A DNA stretch of 64,000 nt from Mytilus trossulus. Its lineage: Eukaryota > Mollusca > Bivalvia > Mytilida > Mytilidae. The stretch is taken from assembly GCF_036588685.1 (NCBI RefSeq), contig NC_086386.1:546710-610709 (forward strand), given 5' to 3'. The notes under the pieces were generated by a model. The model made no database searches and was not told the DNA's origin. It was given only the letters and a program-made list of their open reading frames with translations. Positions 51,601 to 64,000 of the stretch are shown here, in pieces. The position numbers were made by a program, and so were the translations under genes. The stretch's first letter is position 1. Each line of letters begins with the position of its first letter.

Positions 51601-54600
51601 TCTCCCTTGATTATCAGGTATTCCTGTAGACCAGAGTGATATTACATAACAAAGACTATATTGTGTCATGTTTACTTACAATTTAATAATATTTAAAAGT
51701 TATTTCTTTCCTTTTCAATGTAGTAAACACATTCCTTTCGGATCTCTCGGAAGTAAACAAATTTATGATTGTGCCTAAAACAAGTGTTCAGCCCCGTGCT
51801 AGTAATGCATTTTAAAAGTGAAAATTTTCTTGAGTTTTTGCTGATCTTTATCAATAACATTTATCTTAAACAATTTATAATATCTAGGTATAAATAAAAA
51901 ACTACGTACCATCATTTTCGGTGGTGTACAAGGTGAAATCATCCAAAAATCAGTCTGACAACCTCTGGAATGGAGCTTCTAATTTGGGTCAAAATCTTTA
52001 ATTGTTTTTACATAGGCGGTAATGGTAACGTTTTTTCCGGTAGCTCAGTCCATGTCGTTAACTTGGATATGTATGATAGCTTGTTTCGAAGCTGTGACAT
52101 TTTCACATAATTATGTGGTTAAATTTTCGGGGTACGAAGTGAGATTACTTTTTCCGTAAATTAGCAAACCCCGAACATCCTGTTGTGATGCGGCTCCTTG
52201 TGGTAAAATATCCCCTTTTTAACACAATAAGTTCTTTGAAAATTTAATACTTTGAACACATTCAATAGCTCCATAGTTTTTACACATTTATTCTATGTTC
52301 CTCTACTTTCCTAATCACCACAAATAATTAAGTTCAGTCATTTGCTAAAAATAGAAACATGTCTAATATCACTACACAGAGATTTTTTCTTTACACGTGA
52401 CTTTTGAGTTCCTCATTTCAAGGCGCATTAGGGATGTTGTCCCATATTGTAATCCATACTTCTGATTTTTTCAAATATTTGTATGTGATCTTCATCGGTA
52501 TTATATTCTGAATAAATCTTTGTATTTTTGTCCATTTCTGAAAAGAAATAAAGTTGTTTTAGCACTATAAGGCAATGACACTTTCGTCGCTATATTCATT
52601 TATTTTGAATACAATGAGTATGTATAAGTAATTTCTTCCAGATTACCTCCACTAGTCAAATCAAGGACAAAACTTCTGATTATAACCTTTAATTACAATA
52701 CACAGACCCTGATAAAGCATTCTATAAAATTTTCTTGTGTCTTAAGGTGCATTTTGACAGAGTAATTATGCAAAACTGAAGGTTTTATAAAAACAAAACC
52801 ACCAAAATAATTATTCTTACTAGTGGTAATCTTGTATTTAATACTGTTGAAACCGCTCTAAACTACTGGGAAAGTCATCCATATCATATAATTAGAGTGC
52901 AATATAGTGCAAATTTTCAAAACTTGTCCTTTCACATAATTCCATTTGAGAAAAAATGTTTTTTACATGTTTTTCAGTGAAAACCTTTTATCAGTGAGAA
53001 ATCCACATGAGGTCTTAACGGAAACTATGTGACATCACATGTATTATGGCGTCATTAAATAACGACAGATCAAAATAGCGCTAAATATAGTTTGCAGTGT
53101 TACGTGAGAAACAGTTGCCGCAAGATTTAACTCGAAATATTGAGTCCAAACGATCTGTAACTAAGCCTTTTCATTTAATACCAAGACCATAGCAACAGTT
53201 TTCATATTAGCATATTTTTAACATTCCGACTGTAATTTCAATTGCATAAATACCAGAAATAAACAATTAGAGCTTGATTAATAAATCAAAATGCTTACCA
53301 GTTATTCAGGACTTTTTAAAACCTCTAGTTTGCCATCTCAGGTTGAAAAATAATGATATGTCTGGAACTGAAATAAGACCAAAAAAAATACTCAGGCTGT
53401 GTTATCATTTGATTTAAATACATAAGTATTATTGAGAGAGAAAAATCTATTCTTGAAAGTTTAATCACAAAGAAAGACAAAAGCTTCTCCCTTGTGGCTT
53501 AGCCACCTTCATTTAAACCTTTTGTATTAGAACCATGGGTAGTAGCTAACTAGCGTAATAGTTGAATAGGTGCAGAAATATTGTTTTCAAGAAGGTTTGA
53601 CCCTCCCCCTTTTTCACTGAGAAATGACAATATCCTTTGTTTTGCTCATGTGCATTAAAATAATAATTCATGATTTTCTAAAAACATGTAACTGTTTTTG
53701 TCTGTGTTTTTGTGCATATGATATCTACTGACCAGGGGTCAAATCATTGGATAAAGGCACATGCGATATTGAATCTCACATTACTCGTATGAAGTGTGTT
53801 ATCTCCCTTGATTATCAGGTATTCCTGTAGACCAGAGTGATATTACATAACAAAGACTATATTGTGTCATGTTTACTTACAATTTAATAATATTTAAAAG
53901 TTATTTCTTTCCTTTTCAATGTAGTAAACACATTCCTTTCGGATCTCTCGGAAGTAAACAAATTTATGATTGTGCCTAAAACAAGTGTTCAGCCCCGTGC
54001 TAGTAATGCATTTTAAAAGTGAAAATTTTCTTGAGTTTTTGCTGATCTTTATCAATAACATTTATCTTAAACAATTTATAATATCTAGGTATAAATAAAA
54101 AAACTACGTACCATCATTTTCGGTGGTGTACAAGGTGAAATCATCCATAAATCAGTCTGACAACCTCTGGAATGGAGCTTCTAATTTGGGTCAAAATCTT
54201 TAATTGTTTTTACATAGGCGGTAATGGTAACGTTTTTTCCGGTAGCTCAGTCCATGTCGTTAACTTGGATATGTATGATAGCTTGTTTCGAAGCTGTGAC
54301 ATTTTCACATATGTGGTTAAATTTTCGGGGTACGAAGTGAGATTACTTTTTCCGTAAATTAGCAAACCCGAACATCCTGTTGTGATGCGGCTCCTTGTGG
54401 TAAAATATCCCCTTTTTAACACAATAAGTTCTTTGAAAATTTAATACTTTGAACACATTCAATAGCTCCATAGTTTTTACACATTTATTCTATGTTCCTC
54501 TACTTTCCTAATCACCACAAATAATTAAGTTCAGTCATTTGCTAAAAATAGAAACATGTCTAATATCACTACACAGAGATTTTTTCTTTACACGTGACTT

Positions 54601-57600
54601 TTGAGTTCCTCATTTCAAGGCGCATTAGGGATGTTGTCCCATATTGTAATCCATACTTCTGATTTTTTCAAATATTTGTATGTGATCTTCATCGGTATTA
54701 TATTCTGAATAAATCTTTGTATTTTTGTCCATTTCTGAAAAGAAATAAAGTTGTTTTAGCACTATAAGGCAATGACACTTTCGTCGCTATATTCATTTAT
54801 TTTGAATACAATGAGTATGTATAAGTAATTTTTTTCCAGATTACCTCCACTAGTCAAATCAAGGACAAAACTTCTGATTATAACCTTTAATTACAATACA
54901 CAGACCCTGATAAAGCATTCTATAAAATTTTCTTGTGTCTTAAGGTGCATTTTGACAGAGTAATTATGCAAAACTGAAGGTTTTATAAAAACAAAACCAC
55001 CAAAATAATTATTCTTACTAGTGGTAATCTTGTATTTAATACTGTTGAAACCGCTCTAAACTACTGGGAAAGTCATCCATATCATATAATTAGAGTGCAA
55101 TATAGTGCAAATTTTCAAAACTTGTCCTTTCACATAATTCCATTTGAGAAAAAATGTTTTTTACATGTTTTTCAGTGAAAACCTTTTATCAGTGAGAAAT
55201 CCACATGAGGTCTTAACGGAAACTATGTGACATCACATGTATTATGGCGTCATTAAATAACGACAGATCAAAATAGCGCTAAATATAGTTTGCAGTGTTA
55301 CGTGAGAAACAGTTGCCGCAAGATTTAACTCGAAATATTGAGTCCAAACGATCTGTAACTAAGCCTTTTCATTTAATACCAAGACCATAGCAACAGTTTT
55401 CATATTAGCATATTTTTAACATTCCGACTGTAATTTCAATTGCATAAATACCAGAAATAAACAATTAGAGCTTGATTAATAAATCAAAATGCTTACCAGT
55501 TATTCAGGACTTTTTAAAACCTCTAGTTTGCCATCTCAGGTTGAAAAATAATGATTTGTCTGGAACTGAAATAAGACCAAAAAAAATACTCAGGCTGTGT
55601 TATCATTTGATTTAAATACATAAGTATTATTGAGAGAGAAAAATCTATTCTTGAAAGTTTAATCACAAAGAAAGACAAAAGCTTCTCCCTTGTGGCTTAG
55701 CCACCTTCATTTAAACCTTTTGTATTAGAACCATGGGTAGTAGCTAACTAGCGTAATAGTTGAATAGGTGCAGAAATATTGTTTTCAAGAAGGTTTGACC
55801 CTCCCCCTTTTTCACTGAGAAATGACAATATCCTTTGTTTTGCTCATGTGCATTAAAATAATAATTCATGATTTTCTAAAAACATGTAACTGTTTTTGTC
55901 TGTGTTTTTGTGCATATGATATCTACTGACCAGGGGTCAAATCATTGGATAAAGGCACATGCGATATTGAATCTCACATTACTCGTATGAAGTGTGTTAT
56001 CTCCCTTGATTATCAGGTATTCCTGTAGACCAGAGTGATATTACATAACAAAGACTATATTGTGTCATGTTTACTTACAATTTAATAATATTTAAAAGTT
56101 ATTTCTTTCCTTTTCAATGTAGTAAACACATTCCTTTCGGATCTCTCGGAAGTAAACAAATTTATGATTGTGCCTAAAACAAGTGTTCAGCCCCGTGCTA
56201 GTAATGCATTTTAAAAGTGAAAATTTTCTTGAGTTTTTGCTGATCTTTATCAATAACATTTATCTTAAACAATTTATAATATCTAGGTATAAATAAAAAA
56301 CTACGTACCATCATTTTCGGTGGTGTACAAGGTGAAATCATCCATAAATCAGTCTGACAACCTCTGGAATGGAGCTTCTAATTTGGGTCAAAATCTTTAA
56401 TTGTTTTTACATAGGCGGTAATGGTAACGTTTTTTCCGGTAGCTCAGTCCATGTCGTTAACTTGGATATGTATGATAGCTTGTTTCGAAGCTGTGACATT
56501 TTCACATATGTGGTTAAATTTTCGGGGTACGAAGTGAGATTACTTTTTCCGTAAATTAGCAAACCCCGAACATCCTGTTGTGATGCGGCTCCTTGTGGTA
56601 AAATATCCCCTTTTTAACACAATAAGTTCTTTGAAAATTTAATACTTTGAACACATTCAATAGCTCCATAGTTTTTACACATTTATTCTATGTTCCTCTA
56701 CTTTCCTAATCACCACAAATAATTAAGTTCAGTCATTTGCTAAAAATAGAAACATGTCTAATATCACTACACAGAGATTTTTTCTTTACACGTGACTTTT
56801 GAGTTCCTCATTTCAAGGCGCATTAGGGATGTTGTCCCATATTGTAATCCATACTTCTGATTTTTTCAAATATTTGTATGTGATCTTCATCGGTATTATA
56901 TTCTGAATAAATCTTTGTATTTTTGTCCATTTCTGAAAAGAAATAAAGTTGTTTTAGCACTATAAGGCAATGACACTTTCGTCGCTATATTCATTTATTT
57001 TGAATACAATGAGTATGTATAAGTAATTTTTTTCCAGATTACCTCCACTAGTCAAATCAAGGACAAAACTTCTGATTATAACCTTTAATTACAATACACA
57101 GACCCTGATAAAGCATTCTATAAAATTTTCTTGTGTCTTAAGGTGCATTTTGACAGAGTAATTATGCAAAACTGAAGGTTTTATAAAAACAAAACCACCA
57201 AAATAATTATTCTTACTAGTGGTAATCTTGTATTTAATACTGTTGAAACCGCTCTAAACTACTGGGAAAGTCATCCATATCATATAATTAGAGTGCAATA
57301 TAGTGCAAATTTTCAAAACTTGTCCTTTCACATAATTCCATTTGAGAAAAAATGTTTTTTACATGTTTTTCAGTGAAAACCTTTTATCAGTGAGAAATCC
57401 ACATGAGGTCTTAACGGAAACTATGTGACATCACATGTATTATGGCGTCATTAAATAACGACAGATCAAAATAGCGCTAAATATAGTTTGCAGTGTTACG
57501 TGAGAAACAGTTGCCGCAAGATTTAACTCGAAATATTGAGTCCAAACGATCTGTAACTAAGCCTTTTCATTTAATACCAAGACCATAGCAACAGTTTTCA

Positions 57601-60600
57601 TATTAGCATATTTTTAACATTCCGACTGTAATTTCAATTGCATAAATACCAGAAATAAACAATTAGAGCTTGATTAATAAATCAAAATGCTTACCAGTTA
57701 TTCAGGACTTTTTAAAACCTCTAGTTTGCCATCTCAGGTTGAAAAATAATGATATGTCTGGAACTGAAATAAGACCAAAAAAAATACTCAGGCTGTGTTA
57801 TCATTTGATTTAAATACATAAGTATTATTGAGAGAGAAAAATCTATTCTTGAAAGTTTAATCACAAAGAAAGACAAAAGCTTCTCCCTTGTGGCTTAGCC
57901 ACCTTCATTTAAACCTTTTGTATTAGAACCATGGGTAGTAGCTAACTAGCGTAATAGTTGAATAGGTGCAGAAATATTGTTTTCAAGAAGGTTTGACCCT
58001 CCCCCTTTTTCACTGAGAAATGACAATATCCTTTGTTTTGCTCATGTGCATTAAAATAATAATTCATGATTTTCTAAAAACATGTAACTGTTTTTGTCTG
58101 TGTTTTTGTGCATATGATATCTACTGACCAGGGGTCAAATCATTGGATAAAGGCACATGCGATATTGAATCTCACATTACTCGTATGAAGTGTGTTATCT
58201 CCCTTGATTATCAGGTATTCCTGTAGACCAGAGTGATATTACATAACAAAGACTATATTGTGTCATGTTTACTTACAATTTAATAATATTTAAAAGTTAT
58301 TTCTTTCCTTTTCAATGTAGTAAACACATTCCTTTCGGATCTCTCGGAAGTAAACAAATTTATGATTGTGCCTAAAACAAGTGTTCAGCCCCGTGCTAGT
58401 AATGCATTTTAAAAGTGAAAATTTTCTTGAGTTTTTGCTGATCTTTATCAATAACATTTATCTTAAACAATTTATAATATCTAGGTATAAATAAAAAAAC
58501 TACGTACCATCATTTTCGGTGGTGTACAAGGTGAAATCATCCATAAATCAGTCTGACAACCTCTGGAATGGAGCTTCTAATTTGGGTCAAAATCTTTAAT
58601 TGTTTTTACATAGGCGGTAATGGTAACGTTTTTTCCGGTAGCTCAGTCCATGTCGTTAACTTGGATATGTATGATAGCTTGTTTCGAAGCTGTGACATTT
58701 TCACATATGTGGTTAAATTTTCGGGGTACGAAGTGAGATTACTTTTTCCGTAAATTAGCAAACCCGAACATCCTGTTGTGATGCGGCTCCTTGTGGTAAA
58801 ATATCCCCTTTTTAACACAATAAGTTCTTTGAAAATTTAATACTTTGAACACATTCAATAGCTCCATAGTTTTTACACATTTATTCTATGTTCCTCTACT
58901 TTCCTAATCACCACAAATAATTAAGTTCAGTCATTTGCTAAAAATAGAAACATGTCTAATATCACTACACAGAGATTTTTTCTTTACACGTGACTTTTGA
59001 GTTCCTCATTTCAAGGCGCATTAGGGATGTTGTCCCATATTGTAATCCATACTTCTGATTTTTTCAAATATTTGTATGTGATCTTCATCGGTATTATATT
59101 CTGAATAAATCTTTGTATTTTTGTCCATTTCTGAAAAGAAATAAAGTTGTTTTAGCACTATAAGGCAATGACACTTTCGTCGCTATATTCATTTATTTTG
59201 AATACAATGAGTATGTATAAGTAATTTTTTTCCAGATTACCTCCACTAGTCAAATCAAGGACAAAACTTCTGATTATAACCTTTAATTACAATACACAGA
59301 CCCTGATAAAGCATTCTATAAAATTTTCTTGTGTCTTAAGGTGCATTTTGACAGAGTAATTATGCAAAACTGAAGGTTTTATAAAAACAAAACCACCAAA
59401 ATAATTATTCTTACTAGTGGTAATCTTGTATTTAATACTGTTGAAACCGCTCTAAACTACTGGGAAAGTCATCCATATCATATAATTAGAGTGCAATATA
59501 GTGCAAATTTTCAAAACTTGTCCTTTCACATAATTCCATTTGAGAAAAAATGTTTTTTACATGTTTTTCAGTGAAAACCTTTTATCAGTGAGAAATCCAC
59601 ATGAGGTCTTAACGGAAACTATGTGACATCACATGTATTATGGCGTCATTAAATAACGACAGATCAAAATAGCGCTAAATATAGTTTGCAGTGTTACGTG
59701 AGAAACAGTTGCCGCAAGATTTAACTCGAAATATTGAGTCCAAACGATCTGTAACTAAGCCTTTTCATTTAATACCAAGACCATAGCAACAGTTTTCATA
59801 TTAGCATATTTTTAACATTCCGACTGTAATTTCAATTGCATAAATACCAGAAATAAACAATTAGAGCTTGATTAATAAATCAAAATGCTTACCAGTTATT
59901 CAGGACTTTTTAAAACCTCTAGTTTGCCATCTCAGGTTGAAAAATAATGATTTGTCTGGAACTGAAATAAGACCAAAAAAAATACTCAGGCTGTGTTATC
60001 ATTTGATTTAAATACATAAGTATTATTGAGAGAGAAAAATCTATTCTTGAAAGTTTAATCACAAAGAAAGACAAAAGCTTCTCCCTTGTGGCTTAGCCAC
60101 CTTCATTTAAACCTTTTGTATTAGAACCATGGGTAGTAGCTAACTAGCGTAATAGTTGAATAGGTGCAGAAATATTGTTTTCAAGAAGGTTTGACCCTCC
60201 CCCTTTTTCACTGAGAAATGACAATATCCTTTGTTTTGCTCATGTGCATTAAAATAATAATTCATGATTTTCTAAAAACATGTAACTGTTTTTGTCTGTG
60301 TTTTTGTGCATATGATATCTACTGACCAGGGGTCAAATCATTGGATAAAGGCACATGCGATATTGAATCTCACATTACTCGTATGAAGTGTGTTATCTCC
60401 CTTGATTATCAGGTATTCCTGTAGACCAGAGTGATATTACATAACAAAGACTATATTGTGTCATGTTTACTTACAATTTAATAATATTTAAAAGTTATTT
60501 CTTTCCTTTTCAATGTAGTAAACACATTCCTTTCGGATCTCTCGGAAGTAAACAAATTTATGATTGTGCCTAAAACAAGTGTTCAGCCCCGTGCTAGTAA

Positions 60601-63600
60601 TGCATTTTAAAAGTGAAAATTTTCTTGAGTTTTTGCTGATCTTTATCAATAACATTTATCTTAAACAATTTATAATATCTAGGTATAAATAAAAAACTAC
60701 GTACCATCATTTTCGGTGGTGTACAAGGTGAAATCATCCATAAATCAGTCTGACAACCTCTGGAATGGAGCTTCTAATTTGGGTCAAAATCTTTAATTGT
60801 TTTTACATAGGCGGTAATGGTAACGTTTTTTCCGGTAGCTCAGTCCATGTCGTTAACTTGGATATGTATGATAGCTTGTTTCGAAGCTGTGACATTTTCA
60901 CATATGTGGTTAAATTTTCGGGGTACGAAGTGAGATTACTTTTTCCGTAAATTAGCAAACCCCGAACATCCTGTTGTGATGCGGCTCCTTGTGGTAAAAT
61001 ATCCCCTTTTTAACACAATAAGTTCTTTGAAAATTTAATACTTTGAACACATTCAATAGCTCCATAGTTTTTACACATTTATTCTATGTTCCTCTACTTT
61101 CCTAATCACCACAAATAATTAAGTTCAGTCATTTGCTAAAAATAGAAACATGTCTAATATCACTACACAGAGATTTTTTCTTTACACGTGACTTTTGAGT
61201 TCCTCATTTCAAGGCGCATTAGGGATGTTGTCCCATATTGTAATCCATACTTCTGATTTTTTCAAATATTTGTATGTGATCTTCATCGGTATTATATTCT
61301 GAATAAATCTTTGTATTTTTGTCCATTTCTGAAAAGAAATAAAGTTGTTTTAGCACTATAAGGCAATGACACTTTCGTCGCTATATTCATTTATTTTGAA
61401 TACAATGAGTATGTATAAGTAATTTTTTTCCAGATTACCTCCACTAGTCAAATCAAGGACAAAACTTCTGATTATAACCTTTAATTACAATACACAGACC
61501 CTGATAAAGCATTCTATAAAATTTTCTTGTGTCTTAAGGTGCATTTTGACAGAGTAATTATGCAAAACTGAAGGTTTTATAAAAACAAAACCACCAAAAT
61601 AATTATTCTTACTAGTGGTAATCTTGTATTTAATACTGTTGAAACCGCTCTAAACTACTGGGAAAGTCATCCATATCATATAATTAGAGTGCAATATAGT
61701 GCAAATTTTCAAAACTTGTCCTTTCACATAATTCCATTTGAGAAAAAATGTTTTTTACATGTTTTTCAGTGAAAACCTTTTATCAGTGAGAAATCCACAT
61801 GAGGTCTTAACGGAAACTATGTGACATCACATGTATTATGGCGTCATTAAATAACGACAGATCAAAATAGCGCTAAATATAGTTTGCAGTGTTACGTGAG
61901 AAACAGTTGCCGCAAGATTTAACTCGAAATATTGAGTCCAAACGATCTGTAACTAAGCCTTTTCATTTAATACCAAGACCATAGCAACAGTTTTCATATT
62001 AGCATATTTTTAACATTCCGACTGTAATTTCAATTGCATAAATACCAGAAATAAACAATTAGAGCTTGATTAATAAATCAAAATGCTTACCAGTTATTCA
62101 GGACTTTTTAAAACCTCTAGTTTGCCATCTCAGGTTGAAAAATAATGATTTGTCTGGAACTGAAATAAGACCAAAAAAAATACTCAGGCTGTGTTATCAT
62201 TTGATTTAAATACATAAGTATTATTGAGAGAGAAAAATCTATTCTTGAAAGTTTAATCACAAAGAAAGACAAAAGCTTCTCCCTTGTGGCTTAGCCACCT
62301 TCATTTAAACCTTTTGTATTAGAACCATGGGTAGTAGCTAACTAGCGTAATAGTTGAATAGGTGCAGAAATATTGTTTTCAAGAAGGTTTGACCCTCCCC
62401 CTTTTTCACTGAGAAATGACAATATCCTTTGTTTTGCTCATGTGCATTAAAATAATAATTCATGATTTTCTAAAAACATGTAACTGTTTTTGTCTGTGTT
62501 TTTGTGCATATGATATCTACTGACCAGGGGTCAAATCATTGGATAAAGGCACATGCGATATTGAATCTCACATTACTCGTATGAAGTGTGTTATCTCCCT
62601 TGATTATCAGGTATTCCTGTAGACCAGAGTGATATTACATAACAAAGACTATATTGTGTCATGTTTACTTACAATTTAATAATATTTAAAAGTTATTTCT
62701 TTCCTTTTCAATGTAGTAAACACATTCCTTTCGGATCTCTCGGAAGTAAAAAAATTTATGATTGTGCCTAAAACAAGTGTTCAGCCCCGTGCTAGTAATG
62801 CATTTTAAAAGTGAAAATTTTCTTGAGTTTTTGCTGATCTTTATCAATAACATTTATCTTAAACAATTTATAATATCTAGGTATAAATAAAAAACTACGT
62901 ACCATCATTTTCGGTGGTGTACAAGGTGAAATCATCCATAAATCAGTCTGACAACCTCTGGAATGGAGCTTCTAATTTGGGTCAAAATCTTTAATTGTTT
63001 TTACATAGGCGGTAATGGTAACGTTTTTTCCGGTAGCTCAGTCCATGTCGTTAACTTGGATATGTATGATAGCTTGTTTCGAAGCTGTGACATTTTCACA
63101 TATGTGGTTAAATTTTCGGGGTACGAAGTGAGATTACTTTTTCCGTAAATTAGCAAACCCCGAACATCCTGTTGTGATGCGGCTCCTTGTGGTAAAATAT
63201 CCCCTTTTTAACACAATAAGTTCTTTGAAAATTTAATACTTTGAACACATTCAATAGCTCCATAGTTTTTACACATTTATTCTATGTTCCTCTACTTTCC
63301 TAATCACCACAAATAATTAAGTTCAGTCATTTGCTAAAAATAGAAACATGTCTAATATCACTACACAGAGATTTTTTCTTTACACGTGACTTTTGAGTTC
63401 CTCATTTCAAGGCGCATTAGGGATGTTGTCCCATATTGTAATCCATACTTCTGATTTTTTCAAATATTTGTATGTGATCTTCATCGGTATTATATTCTGA
63501 ATAAATCTTTGTATTTTTGTCCATTTCTGAAAAGAAATAAAGTTGTTTTAGCACTATAAGGCAATGACACTTTCGTCGCTATATTCATTTATTTTGAATA

Positions 63601-64000
63601 CAATGAGTATGTATAAGTAATTTCTTCCAGATTACCTCCACTAGTCAAATCAAGGACAAAACTTCTGATTATAACCTTTAATTACAATACACAGACCCTG
63701 ATAAAGCATTCTATAAAATTTTCTTGTGTCTTAAGGTGCATTTTGACAGAGTAATTATGCAAAACTGAAGGTTTTATAAAAACAAAACCACCAAAATAAT
63801 TATTCTTACTAGTGGTAATCTTGTATTTAATACTGTTGAAACCGCTCTAAACTACTGGGAAAGTCATCCATATCATATAATTAGAGTGCAATATAGTGCA
63901 AATTTTCAAAACTTGTCCTTTCACATAATTCCATTTGAGAAAAAATGTTTTTTACATGTTTTTCAGTGAAAACCTTTTATCAGTGAGAAATCCACATGAG
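45389..64000. repeat. Tandem array of about 2.2-kb units (8 full plus 1 partial)
   Basis: Units begin at GGGTCAAAATC at 45389, 47587, 49789, 51986, 54188, 56385, 58584, 60781 and 62979 (steps 2198, 2202, 2197, 2202, 2197, 2199, 2197, 2198). Copies are almost identical. Markers alternate: A7 before CTACG ends units 2, 4 and 6; an extra AATT (ACATAATTATGTGG) marks units 2 and 4; CCC instead of CCCC marks units 5 and 7. A dimer of about 4.4 kb is therefore implied. The array continues beyond the window. Confidence 0.97.
49773..49958 (+). other. 61-codon plus-strand frame repeated in array units
   Basis: ATG-initiated frame (M-E-L-L-I-W-V-K-I-F) present unchanged at 49773, 54172, 56369, 58568, 60765 and 62963. 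It is broken in units 2 and 4 by the 4-base insertion. It is complementary to the minus-strand exon-like frame. Its persistence reflects unit identity and is not evidence of selection. Confidence 0.2.

Noticed and set aside
45389-64000. rDNA, histone or snRNA gene cluster
   Set aside because: No rRNA, 5S, histone or U-RNA sequence was recognised in the 2.2-kb unit.

Overview
The window looks like a repeat-dominated piece of a bivalve mollusc genome, most likely a mussel (Mytilus-like). It is AT-rich and has exon-like segments bounded by GT/AG splice signals and no bacterial operons. Several dispersed repeats resemble ones I recall from mussel sequences, so the organism is an inference from memory and not a search result. 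ORF starts are uncertain because several frames open only at TTG or GTG.

Layout. 1-4960: a LINE on the minus strand with ORF1, an endonuclease/reverse-transcriptase ORF2 and a zinc-knuckle tail. ORF1 and ORF2 overlap and are linked by a U UUU UUA slippery heptamer. 5345-14765: decayed exons of a SWIM/YqaJ-type gene, mixed with mussel repeats, an inverted duplication near 7 kb, and a cluster of about ten GTTTCGTAG(G/T)GGAC motifs at 11.3-12.1 kb. 15077-15349: a LINE tail fragment. 16546-26620: a complete Ty3/Gypsy-type LTR retrotransposon on the minus strand, with 247-bp LTRs differing at 2 sites and a 4-bp target duplication. Besides gag, protease, RT/RNase H and integrase it carries a fourth coding region between pol and the 3' LTR: a zinc finger fused to a TatD-family (TATDN2-like) nuclease with its metal-binding residues, behind a good splice acceptor. 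This is the best candidate for an undescribed system here.

26.6-31 kb holds SINE-like copies, an RT fragment, a 25-bp minisatellite and a 525-bp inverted-repeat transposon with a perfect 9-bp target duplication (MULE-like). About 31.2-45.4 kb is a GC-richer block with two damaged copies of a C2H2 zinc-finger plus tyrosine-recombinase module (33.5-35.6 kb and 41.9-43.8 kb), each accompanied upstream by a lysine/alanine-rich nuclear-type ORF. Between them part of that ORF and a small unknown gene are tandemly amplified (36.4-41.2 kb). 45389-64000 is a tandem array of eight full near-identical units of about 2.2 kb and a partial ninth, with a dimeric (about 4.4 kb) higher-order pattern. It begins exactly at the edge of the recombinase block and continues past the window.

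Almost every coding region seen belongs to a mobile element or a decayed gene. No intact ordinary host gene was recognised.
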